From Azonexaceae bacterium (GTDB lineage: Bacteria > Pseudomonadota > Gammaproteobacteria > Burkholderiales > Rhodocyclaceae): 5,172 nt of DNA. The stretch is taken from contig SSTA01000409.1 of the NCBI GenBank assembly GCA_009469685.1, forward strand, positions 1-5,172, read 5' to 3'. The first letter of the stretch is position 1; every line of letters starts with the position of its first letter. The notes under the pieces are model-generated. The model saw only the letters and a list, made by a program, of their open reading frames with translations, searched no databases and was not told the DNA's origin. Made by a program: the position numbers and the translations under genes. Shown one piece after another: positions 1 to 5,172 of this stretch.

Positions 1-2064
1 AAGGTCGGCGAATTCTTCAATCGCATTTCGCAGGATGAGCGCCTCTACGCAATCGGCTATTGCGCCACCGCAGATGGCGAGATTACCGGCAGCAAGACCC
101 TCCCCGGCGATTTGCGCTGCAGCGAGTTGTCGGAGTGGAGTCAACCCGGGCCGAGACTGCTCCAGAGTCCCCTCGGTCCGCTCCACATTTCGATCAAGGC
201 GATGAGCACGGAGTTGGCGCCTGACGGCAGGTTGATCCTCATTCACGATTTGAGCTTCATCGCCCGACGCAGCGAAGAAACCAATCGCTACGTGTTCTAT
301 TTCTTCCTTGCCCTGACTGCACTCATCTCTCTCATTACCGTCGTCATCGCACAGTTGTCCTGGAGGGGCTGGGTGGCCGGAATCCAATCCCTGCTCCGTG
401 GCGAAGGACTGATTCGGCAGCCGACTGGCGACGCGCCGGCACCGCCCCCCGAATTTCGTCCCATCGCGAGCGATCTCCAGCGCCTGATCCAGGATCTGGA
501 GCTTGAAACGCGGGCGCGAGACGAGGGACGGATCAGCTGGACCGCAGACGCACTGCGCGCGATCCTGCGCAACGAATTGAGCGGCGAGGATGTCATCGTC
601 GTCTCCAATCGGGAACCCTACATTCACCAGCACCGCGGAGACCGCGTCGAAGTGCAGCGTCCCGCGAGCGGCCTGGTGACCGCCCTCGAGCCCATCATGC
701 GCGCCTGTTCGGGCACCTGGATCGCCCACGGAAGCGGCTCCGCCGACAGGGAAGTGGTCGACAGATTCGACCGCGTCAGCGTACCGCCGGAAAAGCCCGC
801 TTATCAGATCCGCCGGCTGTGGCTGACCCCGGAAGAAGAGGAGGGCTACTACTACGGATTCTCCAACGAAGGCCTCTGGCCCCTGTGCCATATCGCGCAC
901 GTGCGACCCACTTTCCGTTCATCCGACTGGGCCCAGTACCAGATCGTGAATCAGAAATTCGCCGACGCCGTGGTTGCCGAAGCCAAAACGACCAATCCCA
1001 TCATCCTCATCCAGGATTACCACTTCGCGCTTCTTCCGCGCATGGTGCGGCAGCGTCTGCCCAACGCCACGATCATCACGTTCTGGCATATTCCTTGGCC
1101 TAATCCGGAGTCGTTCGCCATCTGCCCTTGGCGAGAGGAGATCGTCACCGGCCTGCTCGGCAGCAGCATTCTGGGCTTCCATACGCAGTTCCACTGCAAC
1201 AACTTCGTCGATACCGTGGACCGTCTCCTCGAAGCTCGGGTCGATCGTGCGTCCTTCACCGTTTCGCTGGGTGGATTCCTGACGGCGGTGCACCCCTATC
1301 CCATCTCCATAGACTGGCCCCCGGCGGCTGAGGTGGTCGGAATCCCTCTCCTCGAGTGCCGCGCCCGGTCGCGGCACATCAACGATCTCCCCGTCGGGCA
1401 CCGACTCGGTATCGGCGTGGATAGACTGGACTACACCAAGGGAATCCTGGAACGCTTTCGCGCCATCGAACGCTTGCTCGATCTGCATCCGGAGTGGATC
1501 GGCCGCTTCAGTTTCATCCAGGTTGCCGCGCCGTCGCGGTCCGGCATCGACGAATACCAGCACCACGAATCGCAGGTGCGGGCGTTGGCCACCCGCATCA
1601 ACGGCCGCTTCGAGCGGCAAGGGCCGCCACCGATCATCCTCAAGGTCGAACATCATGAGCCGGCGGACGTGTACGCCTACTATCGCGCTTCCGAACTCTG
1701 CTTCGTCAGTAGCCTGCATGACGGGATGAATCTGGTGGCGAAAGAGTTCGTCGCTGCTCGCGACGACGAACGCGGGGTTCTCATCCTGTCCCAATTCACC
1801 GGCGCAGCTCGGGAACTTCCCGAAGCCCTGATCGTAAATCCCTACGACGCCGATCAGTGTGCTTCCGCCCTTCATCTTGCCCTGACCATGCCGGAGGCTG
1901 AACAGCGCGACCGCATGCGCCTGATGCGTGGCCTGATCGCGGAGTTCAACGTCTTTCGCTGGGCGGGCAGGATGCTCCTCGATGCCGCTGCCATGCGGCG
2001 TCGAGGGCGCTTGCTCGGTGGCCTGGCTCCCCGCGCCAGCGGAACGCAGAAGGAGAAACCATGA
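1..2064 (+). CDS. otsA: Membrane-anchored trehalose-6-phosphate synthase (GT20), 5'-truncated by window edge
   Basis: This enzyme transfers glucose from a nucleotide sugar (classically UDP-glucose) to glucose-6-phosphate, giving trehalose-6-phosphate. The frame is open from base 1 with no stop, so the true start lies upstream; the TTG at 112 is internal. Residues are numbered from base 1 (687 visible). Residues 1-96 look extracytoplasmic, with cysteines C21 and C40. A hydrophobic helix spans about 97-121 and is followed by a weak HAMP-like linker to about 175. The GT20 domain starts near 198. It shows VSNREPY (201-207), a glycine loop near 224, YYYGFSNEGLWP (283-294), QDYH with D339, FWHIPWPNPE (361-370), VDRLDYTKG with R475 and K480, and LHDGMNLVAKE with D574 and E582. 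The spacings of R475/K480 and D574/E582 match the nucleotide-sugar-binding R262/K267 and D361/E369 of E. coli OtsA. E. coli OtsA has no such N-terminus. The adjacent otsB supports trehalose as product. A related GT20 activity such as glucosylglycerol-phosphate synthase is a less likely alternative. Confidence 0.93.
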   Translation, partial: KVGEFFNRISQDERLYAIGYCATADGEITGSKTLPGDLRCSELSEWSQPGPRLLQSPLGPLHISIKAMSTELAPDGRLILIHDLSFIARRSEETNRYVFYFFLALTALISLITVVIAQLSWRGWVAGIQSLLRGEGLIRQPTGDAPAPPPEFRPIASDLQRLIQDLELETRARDEGRISWTADALRAILRNELSGEDVIVVSNREPYIHQHRGDRVEVQRPASGLVTALEPIMRACSGTWIAHGSGSADREVVDRFDRVSVPPEKPAYQIRRLWLTPEEEEGYYYGFSNEGLWPLCHIAHVRPTFRSSDWAQYQIVNQKFADAVVAEAKTTNPIILIQDYHFALLPRMVRQRLPNATIITFWHIPWPNPESFAICPWREEIVTGLLGSSILGFHTQFHCNNFVDTVDRLLEARVDRASFTVSLGGFLTAVHPYPISIDWPPAAEVVGIPLLECRARSRHINDLPVGHRLGIGVDRLDYTKGILERFRAIERLLDLHPEWIGRFSFIQVAAPSRSGIDEYQHHESQVRALATRINGRFERQGPPPIILKVEHHEPADVYAYYRASELCFVSSLHDGMNLVAKEFVAARDDERGVLILSQFTGAARELPEALIVNPYDADQCASALHLALTMPEAEQRDRMRLMRGLIAEFNVFRWAGRMLLDAAAMRRRGRLLGGLAPRASGTQKEKP
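2051..2056 (+). promoter_or_regulatory. Ribosome binding site for otsB
   Basis: AGGAGA lies inside the last codons of otsA, with about 5 nt between the AGGAG core and the ATG at 2061. It supports that ATG over the in-frame ATG at 2067, which would be spaced too far away (about 11 nt). Confidence 0.75.
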
Positions 2065-2810
2065 CGATGCGCCGGCGAATCCTTCCCAGACCAAGCCGCG
2101 ACTGGGCCTATTTCCTCGATTTCGACGGTACCCTCCTCGACGTTGCCGATACTCCGGACGGAATCCAAGTCGATGCCGCTCTCTTGCAGCTCGTCGAACA
2201 TCTGCATGCGGCGTGCGGCGGCGCCATGGCAGTCGTCAGCGGACGCTCGATCTCGGATCTCGACATCCACTTGAAGCAGGTCCGGGTTCCCCGGGCTGGG
2301 CAGCACGGCCTCGAGCGTCGCGATGCCTCCGGCAGGTTGTGGCTGCACCCGATCGCCCCCGATGCGAAACATCGTATCCTCCAGGTCCTGCAGCCCATCA
2401 TTCGCCGCTATCCCGAATTGTTGCTCGAAGACAAAGGGCTCTCCATCGCGCTCCACTATCGGCGCATCCCTAATATGGCCGGTTACGCCCACCATGTGAT
2501 GCGCGAGTTGGTGGCCGAGACGGCTCCGCTGCTGGAGGTCCTGCGCGGGAAATGCGTGGTCGAAGCCAAGCCGGCCGGAGTCGACAAAGGAACGGCGGTC
2601 ACCGAATTTCTCCGGGAATCTCCGTTTCGCGGACGCTGTCCCGTCTTCATTGGCGACGATGTCACCGATGAACGGGCTTTCGCGGCTGTCAATAAGGCCC
2701 AGGGAATCTCGATCAGGGTAGGAAGTGGCCGAACTTGCGCAGGTCATCGGCTGGAGGACGTGACGGCAGTGCGGGCCTGGCTCTCCCAGATGCTGGAAGG
2801 GATGGCATGA
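2061..2810 (+). CDS. otsB: Trehalose-6-phosphate phosphatase (HAD superfamily)
   Basis: This enzyme dephosphorylates trehalose-6-phosphate to trehalose, the second step of the OtsAB pathway, in the cytoplasm with Mg2+. The protein is 249 aa, close to the 266 aa of E. coli OtsB. All HAD motifs are visible. Motif I is DFDGTLL (20-26), with D20 as nucleophile and D22 as acid/base. Motif II is VVSGRS (58-63). Motif III is the lysine K176 in GVDKG (173-177). Motif IV is GDDVTDE (198-204), the acidic Mg2+ site. The cap-domain segments GQHGLERR (80-87) and EDKGLSIALHYR (123-134) are typical of trehalose phosphatases and favour this call over other HAD phosphatases. No signal peptide or membrane segment is seen. 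The ATG overlaps the otsA stop by 4 nt (ATGA) and has a good upstream AGGAGA, so translation is probably coupled to otsA. The protein looks intact. Confidence 0.96.
   Translation: MTMRRRILPRPSRDWAYFLDFDGTLLDVADTPDGIQVDAALLQLVEHLHAACGGAMAVVSGRSISDLDIHLKQVRVPRAGQHGLERRDASGRLWLHPIAPDAKHRILQVLQPIIRRYPELLLEDKGLSIALHYRRIPNMAGYAHHVMRELVAETAPLLEVLRGKCVVEAKPAGVDKGTAVTEFLRESPFRGRCPVFIGDDVTDERAFAAVNKAQGISIRVGSGRTCAGHRLEDVTAVRAWLSQMLEGMA
2797..2802 (+). promoter_or_regulatory. Ribosome binding site for the GH15 gene
   Basis: The purine stretch AAGGGA (extended upstream as GGAAGGGA from 2795) ends 4 nt before the ATG at 2807. It sits within the 3' end of otsB. It decides in favour of the 2807 start and against the longer in-frame TTG at 2735. 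Confidence 0.6.
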
Positions 2811-4585
2811 CTTCCCTAGAACAAGCACTCATCGGCAACTGCACCATCGGCGCCCTGATCGACACGCGAGCCACCGTCACCTGGGCATGCTTTCCTCGCT
2901 TCGACGGCGACCCGTGGTTCTGCTCTCTCCTACGCGACAATGACGAAATCGGCTGCGCTGCCGTGGACCTCGCCGAGTACTCCCACTCCGAGCAGTACTA
3001 CCTCGAGAACACGGCGATCCTGACGACGCGGCTCTTCGACCGGCAGGGCGGCTGCGTCGAAGTGACCGACTTCGCCCCGCGCTTTGGCCAATACGGACGG
3101 ATTTTCCGTCCGATGATGCTGGTACGCCGTATCGCCAAGGTGTCGGGCAGTCCGCGCCTGACCCTGCGGTTGCGTCCCGCCTGCGGCGATGGAGTCGCCC
3201 GCCCTGAAGTCACCCGAGGCAGCAACCATGTCCGCTTCGTCGGACCCGATCTCACCCTGCGGCTGACCACGGATGCATCGCTGACCGCGATCCTGCAGGA
3301 AACGCCGTTCTATCTTGCTGACAGCGTGACCCTCATTCTGGGCCCGGACGAGAGCGTCCACGATTCCGTGACCGAGGTGGGGCGCCATTTTCAGGAAGAG
3401 ACCGCCCAGTACTGGCGCGAGTGGGCGCGCGTCCTCAGTATCCCTTTCGAATGGCAGGAGGCGGTGATCCGCTCTGCCATCACCCTAAAGCTCAATGCCT
3501 ACGACGATACCGGAGCCATCATTGCCGCCATGACCACCTCGGTTCCCGAATCCGCCGGCAGCACCCGAAATTGGGACTATCGCTACTGCTGGCTGCGGGA
3601 CGGCTACTTCGTGGTCAATGCCCTCAACCGTCTGGGGGCGACCCGAACCATGGAACGCTACCTGGGCTACATCATCAATGTCGCCGCGAGTGCCGGCAAT
3701 TCATCGCTACAGCCGGTCTATGGCATCGATGGGCGAGCCGATTTGGAAGAGCGGGAGGTGGCGTCCCTGGCCGGATACCGGGGCATGGGACCGGTGCGCA
3801 TCGGCAATCAGGCCTACCGGCAGGTCCAACACGACGTCTATGGCTCTGCGATCCTCGCCGCGACACATGTATTCTTCGATCAACGGCTCGCCCATCGGGG
3901 CGACGAAGCCCTTTTCCGTCGTCTCGAGCCTTTGGGCGAGCAGGCGATCCTCTGCTTCGACCAACCCGATGCCGGCCTCTGGGAGCTGCGTGGCAGCGCT
4001 CGGGTCCATACCTTTTCAGCGGTCATGTGCTGGGCAGCCTGCGACCGTCTGGCGCGCATCGCCGAACGGCTTGGGATCGCCCGACGCGCCACGTATTGGC
4101 GCAAGCAGGCGGACCGCCTGCACCGCGTGATTTCACGCCGCGCCTGGAATACCCGCCGCAAGTGCTTCGTCTCCACCTTCGAAGGCGATGCCATGGACGC
4201 AAGCCTCCTGCTTCTGGCCGAATTGGGTTTCCTGGCCGCCGACGATCCGCGCTTCGAGGAGACCGTGGATGCCGTAGCCCAGGACTTGCGGCGCGGCGAT
4301 TTCATCTTCCGCTATGTCGAGAAGGACGATTTCGGTGAGCCGGAAAACGCCTTCCTCGTCTGTAGTTTCTGGTACGTCAATGCCCTCGTCGCCTTGAAGA
4401 GAAGGGACGAGGCGCGACAGCTCTTCGAACGGCTCCTGGCCTGCCGCAATCGCCTCGGACTGCTCGCCGAGCATGCCGATCCGGCTACGGGCGAGCTGTG
4501 GGGCAATTTCGTGCAGACCTACAGCATGGTCGGTCTGATCAATTCGGCGATCCGACTCTCGATTCGCTGGGACGAAGCCTTCTGA
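2807..4585 (+). CDS. Glycoside hydrolase family 15 protein (glucoamylase/trehalase type)
   Basis: GH15 enzymes are inverting alpha-glucosidases that release beta-glucose from starch-type glucans or, in some bacterial and archaeal members, from trehalose. The 592-aa protein has the usual full length. An N-terminal beta-sandwich domain (about 1-215) opens with the typical IGN..IGALID....VTWACFPRFD pattern. An (alpha/alpha)6 barrel follows, with NWDYRYCWLRDGYF (255-268), YGIDG (305-309), GYRGMGPVRIGNQA (323-336) and VQHDVYG (340-346). By family pattern the general acid is E393 in GLWELRG and the general base is E555 in LLAEHADP, just before GNFVQTYSMVGLINSA (566-581). No signal peptide is seen, so it is probably cytoplasmic. 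The start overlaps the otsB stop by 4 nt. Its position directly after otsAB makes trehalose a plausible substrate, but the sequence alone does not separate trehalase from glucoamylase or another alpha-glucosidase, so no symbol is given. Confidence 0.93.
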   Translation: MTSLEQALIGNCTIGALIDTRATVTWACFPRFDGDPWFCSLLRDNDEIGCAAVDLAEYSHSEQYYLENTAILTTRLFDRQGGCVEVTDFAPRFGQYGRIFRPMMLVRRIAKVSGSPRLTLRLRPACGDGVARPEVTRGSNHVRFVGPDLTLRLTTDASLTAILQETPFYLADSVTLILGPDESVHDSVTEVGRHFQEETAQYWREWARVLSIPFEWQEAVIRSAITLKLNAYDDTGAIIAAMTTSVPESAGSTRNWDYRYCWLRDGYFVVNALNRLGATRTMERYLGYIINVAASAGNSSLQPVYGIDGRADLEEREVASLAGYRGMGPVRIGNQAYRQVQHDVYGSAILAATHVFFDQRLAHRGDEALFRRLEPLGEQAILCFDQPDAGLWELRGSARVHTFSAVMCWAACDRLARIAERLGIARRATYWRKQADRLHRVISRRAWNTRRKCFVSTFEGDAMDASLLLLAELGFLAADDPRFEETVDAVAQDLRRGDFIFRYVEKDDFGEPENAFLVCSFWYVNALVALKRRDEARQLFERLLACRNRLGLLAEHADPATGELWGNFVQTYSMVGLINSAIRLSIRWDEAF

Positions 4586-4587
4586 TG
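4583..4587 (+). other. TGATG stop/start overlap coupling the GH15 gene to the mscS-like gene
   Basis: The TGA stop of the GH15 gene (4583-4585) shares its A with the ATG start of the next gene (4585-4587). Only a weak purine-rich stretch (GGACGAAG, 4570-4577) precedes it. Initiation therefore probably depends on ribosomes terminating on the GH15 frame. This is inferred from the layout. Confidence 0.7.
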
Positions 4588-5172
4588 GCCCAGTTGCTCG
4601 AAACCATGGAAGCCTGGCTTCCCGGTCATGTCGCTACGGGCGGGCGTATTCTCTTGATCGCCGTACTCACCTTGCTTGCGCTCCGAACGATCCACCGCGT
4701 CGTCCCGCAGTTGCGAGAGCTTCTCGTCGCCCGCCAGGAAACCACCGAGGACGGACAGCGAATCCGCACGCTTTCGCGCGTCATACGCTATGTGCTGACA
4801 GTCGCAGTCACTCTGCTGGGGGCCATGCTCGTCCTCGGGGAGTTGGGCATTTCGGTCGCCCCGATCCTGGGAGCCGCCGGGGTCATCGGTATTGCCGTCG
4901 GATTCGGAGCGCAGAGTCTGGTCAAGGATTACTTCACGGGATTCTTCCTCCTCCTGGAAAACCAGCTCCGCATCGGCGACGTCGTTGATGCCGGCGGGAA
5001 GTCCGGCACGGTCGAGGAATTGACCCTCCGTTACCTCCGCCTGCGGGATTACTCGGGCAATGTGCACTACATCCCCAACGGCAATATCACTGTCGTCACC
5101 AATATGAGCCTCGGCTTTGCCTACGCGGTCATCGACATCGGTGTTGCGTACGCCGAGCGCATCGACGAGGTG
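4585..5172 (+). CDS. MscS-family small-conductance mechanosensitive channel, 3'-truncated by window edge
   Basis: The product is an inner-membrane channel of the MscS family, which opens under membrane tension and releases solutes on hypo-osmotic shock. The 196 visible codons are open to the window end. A first hydrophobic helix lies at about 20-36, followed by a charged loop (about 44-65). TM2 is at about 66-86. A Gly/Ala-rich pore helix, TM3, runs about 92-124 and contains LGAAGVIGIAVGFGAQ (95-110), then FFLLLENQLRIGDVV (120-134), the classic MscS signature. The start of the beta domain follows: SGTVEEL (140-146), LRLRDYSGN (151-159), IPNGNI (163-168) and TNMS (172-175). The protein is built like short MscS channels, with no large N-terminal extension. 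The start at 4585 overlaps the GH15 stop; M8 (4606) is a possible alternative with no better ribosome site. Aligned to E. coli MscS, the pore-gate leucines L105/L109 are replaced by I103/F107 and the hinge G113 by S111. The C-terminal part of the cytoplasmic cage is outside the window. Confidence 0.93.
   Translation, partial: MAQLLETMEAWLPGHVATGGRILLIAVLTLLALRTIHRVVPQLRELLVARQETTEDGQRIRTLSRVIRYVLTVAVTLLGAMLVLGELGISVAPILGAAGVIGIAVGFGAQSLVKDYFTGFFLLLENQLRIGDVVDAGGKSGTVEELTLRYLRLRDYSGNVHYIPNGNITVVTNMSLGFAYAVIDIGVAYAERIDEV

Noticed and set aside
112..114. TTG as the start of otsA
   Set aside because: The frame is open and protein-like back to base 1, no good ribosome site precedes the TTG, and a start here would cut an apparent domain just before its second cysteine.
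919..2094. Long minus-strand open frame of 391 codons opposite otsA
   Set aside because: It lies antisense to strongly conserved GT20 motifs, its translation shows no recognisable domain, and long antisense frames are common in GC-rich coding DNA.
2735..2806. 24-codon N-terminal extension of the GH15 protein from a TTG start
   Set aside because: The family begins at about the LEQALIGN segment just after the ATG at 2807. That ATG has a purine-rich ribosome site and the same 4-nt overlap style as the previous junction.
1872..2828. Minus-strand open frame of 318 codons opposite the otsA/otsB junction and otsB
   Set aside because: It spans two real genes in antisense, has no family motifs, and is explained by codon bias of the + strand genes.
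3421..4338. Plus-strand open frame of 305 codons in another frame of the GH15 gene
   Set aside because: It is fully inside the GH15 coding region with a low-complexity R/G/P/S-rich translation, typical of an out-of-frame shadow.
4519..5067. Minus-strand open frame of 182 codons near the right end
   Set aside because: The + strand here encodes unmistakable MscS signatures (pore helix and beta domain). The antisense translation is a charged D/E/Q/R-rich shadow.
1..5172. CRISPR array, insertion sequence, tRNA/rRNA, promoter or terminator
   Set aside because: The window is covered by coding sequence with no direct-repeat array, no transposase motifs, no RNA gene signatures and no intergenic space. 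The operon's promoter and terminator must lie outside.

Overview
The window is gene-dense, visibly GC-rich bacterial DNA. All coding is on the + strand and no intergenic gap is visible. Four genes lie head to tail: the first enters from upstream, already open, and the last runs off the right end. The GC-rich third codon positions, the overlapping start/stop junctions and the gene families suggest a proteobacterium (beta or gamma would fit). This is an impression from style and family resemblance. No rRNA, tRNA or other marker is present to fix the taxonomy.

Layout: (1) bases 1-2064 hold the 3' part of a trehalose-6-phosphate synthase (GT20, OtsA-type). It is unusual in carrying a membrane-anchored, apparently extracytoplasmic N-terminal region in front of the catalytic domain. 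(2) Bases 2061-2810 encode a trehalose-6-phosphate phosphatase (OtsB, HAD superfamily). (3) Bases 2807-4585 encode a glycoside hydrolase family 15 enzyme (glucoamylase/trehalase type). (4) Bases 4585-5172 hold the 5' part of an MscS-family mechanosensitive channel. The three junctions overlap by 4, 4 and 1 nt (ATGA, ATGA, TGATG), so the genes are very likely one translationally coupled transcription unit. Its promoter lies upstream of the window and its terminator downstream.

Taken together the genes read as an osmotic-stress cassette. OtsA and OtsB would make trehalose from a nucleotide-activated glucose and glucose-6-phosphate. The GH15 enzyme could hydrolyse trehalose or a related alpha-glucoside when it is no longer needed. 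The MscS-type channel would release solutes on hypo-osmotic shock. The membrane-tethered N-terminus of OtsA raises the possibility that synthesis is controlled directly by an envelope signal. The individual families are well known. The sensor-like architecture of OtsA and the build/degrade/release combination in one coupled operon are the most interesting aspects here.
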